From: an uncultured Psychroserpens sp.
Lineage (GTDB): Bacteria > Bacteroidota > Bacteroidia > Flavobacteriales > Flavobacteriaceae
DNA length: 64,000 nucleotides
Direction of reading: 5' to 3'
NCBI GenBank assembly: GCA_947489585.1
Contig: CANLEE010000011.1
Span: forward strand, 62,001 to 126,000
Below the pieces are notes generated by a model that worked only from the letters and a program-made list of their open reading frames with translations, did not search any database and had not been told where the DNA came from. Below are positions 29,012-38,849 of this stretch, piece after piece. Made by a program: the position numbers and the translations under genes. Numbering within the stretch: position 1 is the first letter of the stretch; each line of letters starts with the position of its first letter.

Positions 29012-32000
29012 ATGAAAAAATCAACCATTTTCGCATTTATAATCTTATTGTTAAGTCTGCAAAGCATTCAGGCTCAGAAAACGAAAAAAGAAGACAAACA
29101 ACCACTAGATAAAATCAAAATTGATGGTCTCAAATGGAGAAGTATAGGACCTGCATTAACGTCTGGTAGAATTTCAGATATTGCTGTAAATCCTAATAAT
29201 CCTTATGAATATTATGTAGCCTCTTCTGCTGGAGGTGTATGGAAAACGATTAATTCAGGTATAGATTATGTTCCAATATTTGACAAAGAAGGATCCTATT
29301 CTATTGGTTGTGTTACAATAGACCCTAATAATTCTAATGTCGTTTGGGTAGGTACAGGGGAAAACAACAATCAGCGTTCAGTGTCTTATGGAGATGGTAT
29401 TTATAAATCACTTGATGGTGGAAACACATGGAAAAACATGGGATTAGAAACCTCAGAGCATATTGGAAGAATCATTGTTCATCCTGAAAATTCTGATATT
29501 GTTTATGTTGCTGCTATTGGTCCTTTATGGAGCAAAGGTGGTGAACGAGGTTTATATAGAACAACAGATGGAGGAACCACTTGGGAAGCTGTTCTTACTG
29601 TAGATGAACATACTGGAGTTAATGATGTGCAAATGGACCCTAGAAATCCTGATGTGCTATATGCATCTACATTTCAGCGTAGACGACATGTTTTTACTTA
29701 CGTTGGAGGTGGTCCTGGTTCTGGAATGCATAAAAGTACTGATGGTGGAAATACTTGGACAGAAATTAATACTGGATTGCCAAAAACTGAATTAGGACGA
29801 ATTGGTTTAGCCATTTCTCCAGCAAACCCAGAAATTATTTATGCTATTGTTGAAGCTGCTGATGGCAAAGGCGGTTTTTTTGCATCAACTAATAGAGGCG
29901 CGAGTTGGGAAAAAAGAGGCCCTCATAAAACAAGTGGAAATTACTATCAAGAAATCATAGCTGACCCAATTGATGAAAACACTATCTATTCTATGGACAC
30001 ATGGATGTCTGCAAGTCATGATGGAGGCAAAACCTTTAAAAAAGTAGGTGAAGTGACTAAGCACGTCGATAACCATTGTATGTGGATCGACCCAAACAAT
30101 AATAAACATTGGTTAGTTGGTTGTGATGGAGGTGTATATGAAACATTTGATGCCGCCAAAAATTGGGATTTTAAAGAGAATATTCCTGTTACTCAATTTT
30201 ATAAAGTAGCCGTTGATAATGACTTCCCTTTTTATAATGTGTATGGAGGCACCCAAGATAATTTCAGTATTGGTGGGCCATCTAGAGTACTTACAGATCA
30301 TGGAATTACTAATTTTGATTGGTTCATCACCAATGGTGGTGACGGATTTGAATCACAAATTGATCCAGAAAATCCAAATATCGTATACGCACAATCACAA
30401 TATGGATATTTAGTTCGTTACGATAAAAAAAGTGGTGAAATTATGGGTATTCAACCAACTGAGCGTGAAAACGAAAACAGTTATCGCTTTAATTGGGATT
30501 CACCTTTAGCAATAAGTAGGCATGCTTCAGGGCGATTATACTTTGCCGCTAATAAAGTATTTCGATCTAACGATTATGGTAATAGTTGGGACGTTATAAG
30601 TGATGATTTAACGCAACAAATAGATAGAAATCAACTAAAAGTATATGATCGTGTGGTTAGCATTGACGCAGTAGCTAAAAATGGTTCAACATCGCTTTAC
30701 GGTAGTATTGTAGCGTTATCTGAATCTCCTATTGACGAAAATTTAATTGCGATTGGCACAGATGATGGTTTAGTTCAAATTACTGAAAATGGTGGAGCAA
30801 CTTGGCGCGCAATTAAAACTATTTCGGGCGCTCCAAATCAATCTTATGTCAACAGTGTATATCTTTCTAAACATGATGTCAATGTGATGTATGTAGCCTA
30901 TAACCATCATAAGTATGGTGACTTTAAACCTTACATATTTAAGTCAAGTGACAAAGGTAAAACCTGGACTTCAATAAGTACTAACTTGCCAAAAAAAGGA
31001 AGTATTTATGCTATTGAAGAAGATCATATTGATAAGAATTTGATATTTTGTGGTACAGAGTATGGAGCCTTCTTTTCACCAAACCAAGGACAACGATGGA
31101 AGCAATTATCATCGGGTTTACCCACTATAGCAGTTAGAGACATAGCGATTCAGGAAAGAGAAAATGATTTAGTACTTGGCACCTTTGGTAGGGGATTTTA
31201 TGTTATGGATGATTATTCAGCATTAAGAACCTTAGAAAATTCTGAACCTACTGAAACAGCAAAAATATATCCGATTCGTAAGGCTTTAACATGGGAAAAA
31301 AGTCTTCCATTAGGTTTACCAGGAAAAGCATTTCAAGGCGATAATTTTTATACAGCACCAAATCTTGGACCTGAAGCAATGATTACCTATTATTATAATA
31401 CTACTTATAAATCTTTGAAAGACAAGCGTACAGAAAAAGAAAAAGAGCTTATCAAAAATAAAAAAGATGCTATTTATCCAAATTATGATGCTTTAAAAGC
31501 CGAAGTGGATGAAAATAAGCCTTCATTAGTATTCACAATTAAAAATAGTGATGGTCAAGTGGTAAAAAAAGAGTTTAAAAAACCAACAGAAGGTTTACAA
31601 CGCTTTCATTGGGATTTAAGATATACACTTCAAACTCCTATAAATTTGAATAAATCTTCATTCTATAACCCATGGGAAACTGTTGATGAAGGTACTCTAG
31701 TGCAACCCGGAACCTATACTGTAGAAATGGCCTTATATCAAGATGGCGAATTAAATGCTCTTACAAGCCCAGTGTCTTTTGATGTTATTGGCCTAGACAA
31801 CACAGTTATGCCAGCTGAAGACAGAGCTGCTAAAGTAGCATTTCAAAAACAAGTTCTACAACTTGAAGCTGATTTAGAAGCATGCCAAAAAATCATTAGT
31901 GAAACTAATAGTAGATTGAAATACATTAAAGCTGCGATTAAACGATCAGAGCTTCCGTATGGAGCACTTTCAAAAGCAGTCTTAGATATTGAAAATAAGC

Positions 32001-32293
32001 TTAAGGTAATAAACGTTTCGCTTTATGGAGATCGTGTAAAAAGCAAATTGGATATAAGTCAACCTAAAAGTCCTGCAGCACGCATTGGAACTATCAGTTA
32101 TGAACAAAAATATTCAACGTCTGCACCTACTAAAACGCATAAAGACAGTTATGTAATTGCAAAAACTAAAATTACAGCATTAAAGCAAAAAGCAGAAGCT
32201 ATTTTTAATGGTGATTTAAAACGATTGGAAGATCAACTTATTAAATCTGGAGCACCATATACACCAGGACGAGGTTATAAAAATGAAAATTAA
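29012..32293 (+). CDS. VPS10/sortilin-like BNR-repeat secreted protein (often annotated glycosyl hydrolase)
   Basis: 1093 aa; repeated S.DGG.TW motifs (SLDGGNTWKN, TTDGGTTWEA, STDGGNTWTE, SNDYGNSWDV). Confidence 0.9.
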   Translation: MKKSTIFAFIILLLSLQSIQAQKTKKEDKQPLDKIKIDGLKWRSIGPALTSGRISDIAVNPNNPYEYYVASSAGGVWKTINSGIDYVPIFDKEGSYSIGCVTIDPNNSNVVWVGTGENNNQRSVSYGDGIYKSLDGGNTWKNMGLETSEHIGRIIVHPENSDIVYVAAIGPLWSKGGERGLYRTTDGGTTWEAVLTVDEHTGVNDVQMDPRNPDVLYASTFQRRRHVFTYVGGGPGSGMHKSTDGGNTWTEINTGLPKTELGRIGLAISPANPEIIYAIVEAADGKGGFFASTNRGASWEKRGPHKTSGNYYQEIIADPIDENTIYSMDTWMSASHDGGKTFKKVGEVTKHVDNHCMWIDPNNNKHWLVGCDGGVYETFDAAKNWDFKENIPVTQFYKVAVDNDFPFYNVYGGTQDNFSIGGPSRVLTDHGITNFDWFITNGGDGFESQIDPENPNIVYAQSQYGYLVRYDKKSGEIMGIQPTERENENSYRFNWDSPLAISRHASGRLYFAANKVFRSNDYGNSWDVISDDLTQQIDRNQLKVYDRVVSIDAVAKNGSTSLYGSIVALSESPIDENLIAIGTDDGLVQITENGGATWRAIKTISGAPNQSYVNSVYLSKHDVNVMYVAYNHHKYGDFKPYIFKSSDKGKTWTSISTNLPKKGSIYAIEEDHIDKNLIFCGTEYGAFFSPNQGQRWKQLSSGLPTIAVRDIAIQERENDLVLGTFGRGFYVMDDYSALRTLENSEPTETAKIYPIRKALTWEKSLPLGLPGKAFQGDNFYTAPNLGPEAMITYYYNTTYKSLKDKRTEKEKELIKNKKDAIYPNYDALKAEVDENKPSLVFTIKNSDGQVVKKEFKKPTEGLQRFHWDLRYTLQTPINLNKSSFYNPWETVDEGTLVQPGTYTVEMALYQDGELNALTSPVSFDVIGLDNTVMPAEDRAAKVAFQKQVLQLEADLEACQKIISETNSRLKYIKAAIKRSELPYGALSKAVLDIENKLKVINVSLYGDRVKSKLDISQPKSPAARIGTISYEQKYSTSAPTKTHKDSYVIAKTKITALKQKAEAIFNGDLKRLEDQLIKSGAPYTPGRGYKNEN

Positions 32294-32307
32294 TTATTTG
32301 TTTTAAA

Positions 32308-32339
32308 TTTACTAATCACATTATAATGTGATTAGTAAA
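32308..32339. repeat. Perfect 32-bp palindrome
   Basis: TTTACTAATCACATTA/TAATGTGATTAGTAAA, no loop or mismatches. Confidence 0.85.
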
Positions 32340-32368
32340 CACAAGTAACAAAAGCCTAGAATTAAAAC

Positions 32369-32402
32369 AGCGGTTTGAATTAAATTCAAATCGCTATTTT
32401 TT
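32369..32402. terminator. Intrinsic terminator
   Basis: AGCGGTTTGAAT-TAA-ATTCAAATCGCT (one G-T wobble) followed by T-run. Confidence 0.8.
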
Positions 32403-32412
32403 TATACTGTAT

Positions 32413-33141
32413 TTAATCTTTCAATACAAAACTAATTGGAATACTATAAGGTACACTTACAGATTTACCACGTTGTTTTCCTGGTGTCATTTTTGGTAAT
32501 AAACCAATGATACGTGCAGCTTCATCTTCTAACATTTTATCTGGTCCTCTCGTTTTAATTTTTGAAACTTCTCCGTTTTTATCAATTGCAAAAAGCACAT
32601 ATACTTTGCCATATATTCCTAATTCTAAAGCGTTATCAGGGTATTTAAAATGCTTTCTAACATGCCTTTTTATGGAATTTTCGAAACATGCTTTTTTTTC
32701 AGCTTTAGTTCCTTCTTCACAACCTGGAAATACTGGTATGTTTTCAATAACAGCAAACGGTATTTCAATGTCTTCCTCTACTTCTTCAACTTCGACCTCT
32801 TCTACTTTAACAACATCTGCGATGACATCAGATTGATCCATTTCACTACTTTCAATAATAGTTTCTTCGATTTCGACAACATCATCAACAATTTTTATAT
32901 CCTCAGGCACTATAGCTGGAGCAGCTGGCGGTGGCGGTGGTGGCGTATTAAGGTTTATAATCTCCACATCATCTTGATCAAAATCATCAAGCTGTAAGGT
33001 TTCAACAACAAATTCATCTGCTTCATAAAATTTATGCTCAAATAAAAGGTATGTTGTTAATAACATTAGATTTAAACCAATCGCAAAATATAAACTACTA
33101 TTTCTGCCTACCTGAACCTCTGGATTTTTCTTGACTTGCAT
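32413..33141 (-). CDS. Energy transducer TonB
   Basis: N-terminal TM, PPPPPAAP linker, C-terminal FKYPDNALELGIYGKVYVLFAIDKNGEVSKIKTRGPDKMLEDEAARIIGLLPKMTPGKQRGKSV. Confidence 0.93.
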   Translation of the reverse strand: MQVKKNPEVQVGRNSSLYFAIGLNLMLLTTYLLFEHKFYEADEFVVETLQLDDFDQDDVEIINLNTPPPPPPAAPAIVPEDIKIVDDVVEIEETIIESSEMDQSDVIADVVKVEEVEVEEVEEDIEIPFAVIENIPVFPGCEEGTKAEKKACFENSIKRHVRKHFKYPDNALELGIYGKVYVLFAIDKNGEVSKIKTRGPDKMLEDEAARIIGLLPKMTPGKQRGKSVSVPYSIPISFVLKD

Positions 33142-33234
33142 AACTTTGAGATTTATGATTTACTCTAAGTTACGCTATAACCCTTTAAAAAAATATGATA
33201 AATATCATGTCACAAACCCATGATAAACAAGCTG

Positions 33235-35385
33235 TTAAAGATTATCTAATTGGTTATCAGTTCCGTTATCACTTATCGTCCAAAAGAACCCAACAAAGAA
33301 GAATTGATCAGCAGCAGGACGTAATGAACGTCTCGAAAAATCGCCATTCATATTTGGAGCATCGGCATACTGATAGCCATTGATATTTTTAAACCCAAGG
33401 ACATTGTTTACAGAAAGATATAAAATCTTTTGCTGGCTGATTAGATATGCCCAATTTAAACTAACACTATTATAACTTTTTGTCATTTCTCCAAGAAACT
33501 CATTAGTATTAGGATTATTATATGGTCGTCCAGAAGCAAAGGTATATGCAAATCCTACTTGACTTTTCCAATCGTCTATCCAATATTTAGCGACAGCTGA
33601 AAAATTATGTGTATTGGCAAAATTAGGTTGTGCAGCAGTAGGATAATTACGATAATCACGCTCTGTATCCAAATAAGAATAGCTTAACCAATAATCTACA
33701 TTTTTAACACTTTTATTATCTCTCCAGAAGAGATCTAACCCTTGAGCAAAACCAGAGCCTGAATTATCAAAGTTTGAATCAAAGCCTTCAAGTTGTGTGT
33801 CAAATTTCACTAAATCATCATACTCTTTTCTGTACACCTCAGCCCTAAAAATACGTCCATCAGTAACATGTTGGTAGTTCATTATATAGTGCTTTGTGTT
33901 TTGTGTTTGTACTTCGGAATTGAACTTCAAAATATTGTTATTAGCATTCTGATAAAAGTCACCATAGGCCAAAGATAGTTGTCCGTTTTTTGATGTTTTA
34001 TAAGCAACCGAAACTCTTGGCGCAATTTGAAATTCATCAGACAAAGCATAATGATCAGCTCTAAGTCCTACTTTTATTGCAAAGTCTTTACTAAAGACAA
34101 TATCAGACTCTGCAAATGCTGCAGAATTATTGCTTGTAAATCCGTACGATGCATTAAATCCTTCTGTAGAAAATGTCTCATCAAATTTTGTAGTAAAATG
34201 TTCAGCGCCAAAACTCAATTTAAACCGACTATTAAAACGCTTTTTCAATTTCAGTTTTATATGTGCTGAATTTTCATCATCTTCAATAGTATTATCAATA
34301 ACATTAATATCTGTTCTTGCTATGGTATAACTCAAACCAGAATGTATTGACCATCCATTTCCTAAAACACCTTGATACGACGAATTGGCATAGAAATTTT
34401 TATTATTAAGTTTAAAACGTACGCCCTCAGAAATATTGATATCTTCTTGTGTCAAATCAAAATTAGCGGTATCAAAAGCCGCATAAAACTTTAGCATTCC
34501 GTTGGTGAATTTTTGACGAAACACAGCCTCTCCTTGCGCCCCTTCATAAGGTTTATGCCAATCGTTACGATCTGAAAACACAGCTAAATAAGGTGCTAAA
34601 TTGATATATGAAGCATTTACACTTAAAGAGGTTTTATCCCATTTTTTGGTATGTCCTAAACTTCCTCCGACAGTCATAATACCTATATCAGTTTTATTTT
34701 GATCTGGTTCGTCAATTGTATTTAAAAGTAGTACACTAGATAATGCGTTACCATATTCGGAAGAATAACCTCCAGTTGAAAAGGTAATACCATCAAATAA
34801 AAATGGTGAATACCTCCCTCGAGTTGGCAAATTATTAGTTGTTGGTGAGTAAGGCGTAAAGACGCGAATACCATCAATAAATATTTGTGTTTCGTTAGCA
34901 TCTCCTCCTCTAACAAAAAGTCGACCGTCTTCAGCTACAGTTGAAGTTCCTGGAAGCGTTTGTAAGGCGCCAACAAAATCGCCTAATGCACTAGCTGTAG
35001 TGACGACATCTAATGAATTTAAAACAGATACTTTACTATTATCATTAGCTTCAAAAGTTCCTGCCGAAATGACTACAGCATCTAAAGCTTCCATATCATC
35101 TTTTAATTTTATTTGAAGCTTATTAAATGTAGATACATCAGCAACTAGTGTTTTTGTTTCATAAGACAGATAAGAAATGATTAAAGCTTGTGTACCGATT
35201 TCTTCGGTAGTGAAACTAAAGTCACCATTATCGTCTGTGGTGTCTCCATCATATGTACCATCTAAATAAACATTGGCGCCTATGATGGGTTGATTTTTAG
35301 AATCGATTACTTTTCCGCTCACTGTCGTTTGTGCAAAAGCTAATGTTGAAATTAGAATAACTAAGATTGTAATTAATGACTTCAT
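33235..35385 (-). CDS. TonB-dependent receptor with N-terminal CarboxypepD_reg-like domain
   Basis: Signal peptide; VSGKVIDSKNQPIIGANVYLDGTYDGDTTDDNGDFSF; plug domain DRLFVRGGDANETQIFIDGIRV. Confidence 0.93.
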   Translation of the reverse strand: MKSLITILVILISTLAFAQTTVSGKVIDSKNQPIIGANVYLDGTYDGDTTDDNGDFSFTTEEIGTQALIISYLSYETKTLVADVSTFNKLQIKLKDDMEALDAVVISAGTFEANDNSKVSVLNSLDVVTTASALGDFVGALQTLPGTSTVAEDGRLFVRGGDANETQIFIDGIRVFTPYSPTTNNLPTRGRYSPFLFDGITFSTGGYSSEYGNALSSVLLLNTIDEPDQNKTDIGIMTVGGSLGHTKKWDKTSLSVNASYINLAPYLAVFSDRNDWHKPYEGAQGEAVFRQKFTNGMLKFYAAFDTANFDLTQEDINISEGVRFKLNNKNFYANSSYQGVLGNGWSIHSGLSYTIARTDINVIDNTIEDDENSAHIKLKLKKRFNSRFKLSFGAEHFTTKFDETFSTEGFNASYGFTSNNSAAFAESDIVFSKDFAIKVGLRADHYALSDEFQIAPRVSVAYKTSKNGQLSLAYGDFYQNANNNILKFNSEVQTQNTKHYIMNYQHVTDGRIFRAEVYRKEYDDLVKFDTQLEGFDSNFDNSGSGFAQGLDLFWRDNKSVKNVDYWLSYSYLDTERDYRNYPTAAQPNFANTHNFSAVAKYWIDDWKSQVGFAYTFASGRPYNNPNTNEFLGEMTKSYNSVSLNWAYLISQQKILYLSVNNVLGFKNINGYQYADAPNMNGDFSRRSLRPAADQFFFVGFFWTISDNGTDNQLDNL

Positions 35386-35517
35386 GGTTGATGATTTTAA
35401 CTGTTCGTTTTTGTTTGATAGGTCAAAGATGTGAAAGAATGGTTGTGAACTAAATTCTATTTTACTGAATTGTTAAAATTGAATGATGAATTGCATATTT
35501 TTGAAAAAACAATTGTT

Positions 35518-36198
35518 ATGCTCACAACCTCGGAAAAAAAGTTCAGTGCGTTTTTCACTTTAATTGTTATTGCCGAATTAATCTGTGGAAGTTTTAATGA
35601 ATTAACGATTTACCATTATATAACAAAACCTGCAATTATTGGCATGCTCCTTGTTTTCTTCTGGAAGCATAGTGAGCATCTTGATAAACGCCTTAGACAT
35701 TTGACCATTACTGCTTTGATTTTTTCATGGATTGGAGATATACTTCTCATGTTTGTAGAATGGCATTCAGTACTTTTTATGTTTGGTTTAATTGCTTTTT
35801 TAATAGCTCATGGTTTTTACATCTTACTTTTTTTAAAACATCGCAATACAAATAAAAACCCTTTAGGTTTTATTTGTTTACTACTTATCTATGCCTTTTG
35901 CTTGTTTTATCTTTTAAAAGATGGCTTAGGAGATCTATTAATCCCTGTTATTGTGTACATGGCTGTGATATTAGCTATGGCAACTACGGCGTTTTTACGT
36001 AAAGGAAATGTTCAAAGATTGAGCTATCAGTTTGTATTTTTAGGTGCCATTCTATTCATGATGTCTGATAGTCTTTTGGCCTTAAACAAATTTTACAGAC
36101 CGATAGCCTATTCGAATGTTAGCATTATACTAACTTATGCTTTAGCGCAGTATTTTATTATTATAGGACTATTGAGGTTATCCCAAGCCTCGCGTTAA
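35518..36198 (+). CDS. Lysoplasmalogenase (YhhN family) membrane protein
   Basis: 8-TM pattern; RLRHLTITALIFSWIGDILLMF; MMSDSLLALNKF; YALAQYFIIIGLL. Track start 35470. Confidence 0.88.
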   Translation: MLTTSEKKFSAFFTLIVIAELICGSFNELTIYHYITKPAIIGMLLVFFWKHSEHLDKRLRHLTITALIFSWIGDILLMFVEWHSVLFMFGLIAFLIAHGFYILLFLKHRNTNKNPLGFICLLLIYAFCLFYLLKDGLGDLLIPVIVYMAVILAMATTAFLRKGNVQRLSYQFVFLGAILFMMSDSLLALNKFYRPIAYSNVSIILTYALAQYFIIIGLLRLSQASR

Positions 36199-36275
36199 GG
36201 ATGGAAACGGCATCCTTTTGTATGCAAAAGATACAGTGTACAGCCTGACCTTGAGTGCAACGAGAGGAAACGCCC
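36191..36275 (+). ncRNA. Structured intergenic element of unknown function, candidate dispersed repeat or RNA
   Basis: GCGTT(36192-36196)/AACGC(36269-36273) closing pair; AAGGATG-GAAACGG-CATCCTT hairpin (36197-36217); CTTTTG-TATG-CAAAAG hairpin (36215-36230); linker GATACAGTGTACAGCCTGACC; overlaps the TAA of the upstream CDS. Strand assignment is by analogy only. Confidence 0.65.
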
Positions 36276-36280
36276 AAAAA

Positions 36281-37552
36281 CTACTTTTTAAAGGGCCTGA
36301 TAATAAGTCGAGCTGCCTTATCGAAATTAATATAATTATAAGTCCAATTAAAAAAGACAATTACTCTATTTCTAAACCCTACGAGCGACATTAAATGAAT
36401 AAACATCCAGATAAACCAAGCAAAAAACCCTCCAAATTTAAAGTGCTTTAAATCAACAACTGCCTTATTTCGGCCAATGGTAGCCATAGAGCCTTTATCA
36501 TGATATGCAAACGGCTTAGGCGGCTGGTTTTTGGCAAATCGAACAAGGTTTTTCCCAAGAAGTTTCCCTTGTTGAATAGCGGGTTGAGCGACTTGAGGAT
36601 GTGCATTTGGATAATTTTCGGTAGACATATAAGCGATATCACCTATAGCAAAAATAGTATCATAGCCCTCAATTTGATTAAAACGGTTAACGAGATATCG
36701 ATTGGTATTTGTTTTCATCGATTCAGCCTTTAATCCATTAATTGGTGCTCCAGTAACACCTGCGGCCCAAATCAAGGTTTCAGTATGCAATACTAAATCA
36801 GAGTTTGTGGTTACAACTTTTCCATCATAATCTTTTACAAATACATTGGTATGCACATTCACTCCTAGGCTTTTAAGAAAAGCTTTAGCCTTTTTAGACG
36901 CATGTTTACTCATTGGTGGCAATACGCGATCGGCACCTTCTAATAAATGGATTTGCATATGGTTGCTATTCAAATCGTGGTATTCTCTTGGAAGTACGTG
37001 ATTTTTAAGCTCTGCGATGGCTCCTGCAAGTTCAACACCTGTTGGACCGGCTCCTACTATTACAAAATTAAGATAGGCATTTCTAGCCGCATCAGAATTG
37101 GCGATTGCAGCTTTCTCAAAATTTTGAAGAATTAGACTTCTAATATTAAGCGCTTGAGGAACACTTTTCATAGGCATACTATTGGCTTCAATAGATTTAC
37201 TTCCAAAATAATTGGTTTTAGTTCCAGTAGCAATAACCAAATAATCATAGTTAAGTTTACCAATACTCGTTAGAACTTCTTTGCCTTCAGTGTTTATTTG
37301 CTCAACATTGGCTAGCCTAAAAAATGAATTTTTATGCTTTTTTATTATTTTTCTCAACGGATAAGCTATAGAGTCTGGTTCTAAACCCGAACTTGACACT
37401 TGGTATAATAAAGGTTGAAATGTATGATAGTTATGTTTGTCGAGTAGAACAACTTGTAAATTTTTATTTGCTAAAGATTTTGCTAAATTCACACCAGCAA
37501 AACCGCCTCCAATGATAACAACTCTTGGGACATTAGATTCAGGAATATTCAT
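36281..37552 (-). CDS. ndh: NAD(P)/FAD-dependent oxidoreductase, type II NADH dehydrogenase
   Basis: VVIIGGGFAGVNLAKSL; FVIVGAGPTGVELAGAIAEL; TLIWAAGV; IFAIGDIAYM. Confidence 0.93.
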   Translation of the reverse strand: MNIPESNVPRVVIIGGGFAGVNLAKSLANKNLQVVLLDKHNYHTFQPLLYQVSSSGLEPDSIAYPLRKIIKKHKNSFFRLANVEQINTEGKEVLTSIGKLNYDYLVIATGTKTNYFGSKSIEANSMPMKSVPQALNIRSLILQNFEKAAIANSDAARNAYLNFVIVGAGPTGVELAGAIAELKNHVLPREYHDLNSNHMQIHLLEGADRVLPPMSKHASKKAKAFLKSLGVNVHTNVFVKDYDGKVVTTNSDLVLHTETLIWAAGVTGAPINGLKAESMKTNTNRYLVNRFNQIEGYDTIFAIGDIAYMSTENYPNAHPQVAQPAIQQGKLLGKNLVRFAKNQPPKPFAYHDKGSMATIGRNKAVVDLKHFKFGGFFAWFIWMFIHLMSLVGFRNRVIVFFNWTYNYINFDKAARLIIRPFKK

Positions 37553-37688
37553 ATTAGAAAGCCTCTTAAAATGACATATACAAAGATACGATTTACGGCT
37601 GTTAAAAGTGTATTTTTGAATTAATGTTTAATGATATGTAACGTTTTAAATTATAATGCTACATATAGATAACTAACTAATCAAAAAT

Positions 37689-38183
37689 TTGGATAAAGAA
37701 CTCGAACATAGTTTTGTTGAATTGCTTGAGAAGCATCAAAACATTGTACATAAAGTCTGTAGATTATACACTAATAATCATGATGCTCACAATGATTTGT
37801 TTCAAGAGATTACCATACAATTATGGAAAGCATATCCAAAATTTAGAGGTGATGCAAAGTTTAGCACTTGGATGTATCGTGTTGGTTTAAATACGGCTAT
37901 TACGCTTTACCGAAAGTCAAAACGCAGTATCAAAACGCAAGAATTTGAGAGTGTTTCTTTTAAAATAAAGTCGGAAGATTATGATGATACCGAAGAGCAA
38001 CAACTCAAATTATTATATAAGGCGGTACATCAGTTAAATGATATTGAAAAAGCATTGGTGTTTTTGTATTTAGAAGATAAAAATTATAGCGAAATAAGCG
38101 AAACCCTAGGTATTACCGAAGTTAATGCTCGTGTAAAAATGAATAGGGTAAAGAAAAAATTAAAAACAATATTAAATCCGTGA
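37689..38183 (+). CDS. RNA polymerase ECF sigma factor
   Basis: TTG start; DLFQEITIQLWKAYPKFRGDAKFSTWMYRVGLNTAITLYRK; region 4 YSEISETLGITEVNARVKMNRVKKKL. Confidence 0.93.
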   Translation: MDKELEHSFVELLEKHQNIVHKVCRLYTNNHDAHNDLFQEITIQLWKAYPKFRGDAKFSTWMYRVGLNTAITLYRKSKRSIKTQEFESVSFKIKSEDYDDTEEQQLKLLYKAVHQLNDIEKALVFLYLEDKNYSEISETLGITEVNARVKMNRVKKKLKTILNP

Positions 38184-38187
38184 TACT

Positions 38188-38829
38188 ATGGATGAATTAG
38201 AATTATTAAAAAAAGATTGGCAGAATAAAGACGCTACGTATCCTAAGCTCAGTTATAATGAGATCTATAAGATGATACTTCAAAAATCATCTTCAATCGT
38301 TAAATGGATTTTCATCATAAGCATTTTAGAGTTTGTATTCTGGTTATTTATGGCTATTGGTTTAAAAGCCTCTGGATACAATAATGATTATGGTGGTTTA
38401 TATACTAGTCCAGGTTTTATCATTCTAAGCATTCTATCGTATGGTATACTTGCGTACTTCTTTTATAAGTTTTATATGAACTACAAAAGAATAAACACCA
38501 CAGACAACTCTAAAACACTAATGGAAAATATTTTAAAAACTAGGCGTACAGTGAAACAGTATGTAGGTTTTAATTTAGCAGTTTTAGTAATTGGTGTCGC
38601 TTATATGATGCCATATGCCATTAATCATGATGAAAAAACTAGAGCTTTAGTTGAAACGGCTAAGGCAAATGGAGAAATATTTAAATACTATTTAGGAGTT
38701 GCCATAGTAACACTCATATCATTGGTTGTTGCAGTTGCAATCTTACTATTGTTTTATTGGTTGATTTACGGTCTTTTATTACGTAGTCTCAATAAAAATT
38801 ACAAGGAACTTAAAAAGTTAGAAGTCTAA
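38188..38829 (+). CDS. Membrane protein, candidate anti-sigma partner
   Basis: Begins 5 nt after the ECF sigma stop; cytoplasmic N-terminus followed by 4 TM segments. Confidence 0.75.
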   Translation: MDELELLKKDWQNKDATYPKLSYNEIYKMILQKSSSIVKWIFIISILEFVFWLFMAIGLKASGYNNDYGGLYTSPGFIILSILSYGILAYFFYKFYMNYKRINTTDNSKTLMENILKTRRTVKQYVGFNLAVLVIGVAYMMPYAINHDEKTRALVETAKANGEIFKYYLGVAIVTLISLVVAVAILLLFYWLIYGLLLRSLNKNYKELKKLEV

Positions 38830-38849
38830 TTCTTCAAGTTTAAATACAA

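Noticed and set aside
32507-32997. Plus-strand ORFs antisense to tonB (aromatic- and serine-rich translations)
   Set aside because: Mirror of the TonB coding sequence, including its proline-rich and acidic linker; low-complexity translations.
36178-36360. 60-aa minus-strand ORF overlapping the structured element and ndh end
   Set aside because: Overlaps the ndh 3' end in another frame and the repeat element; no protein-like features.
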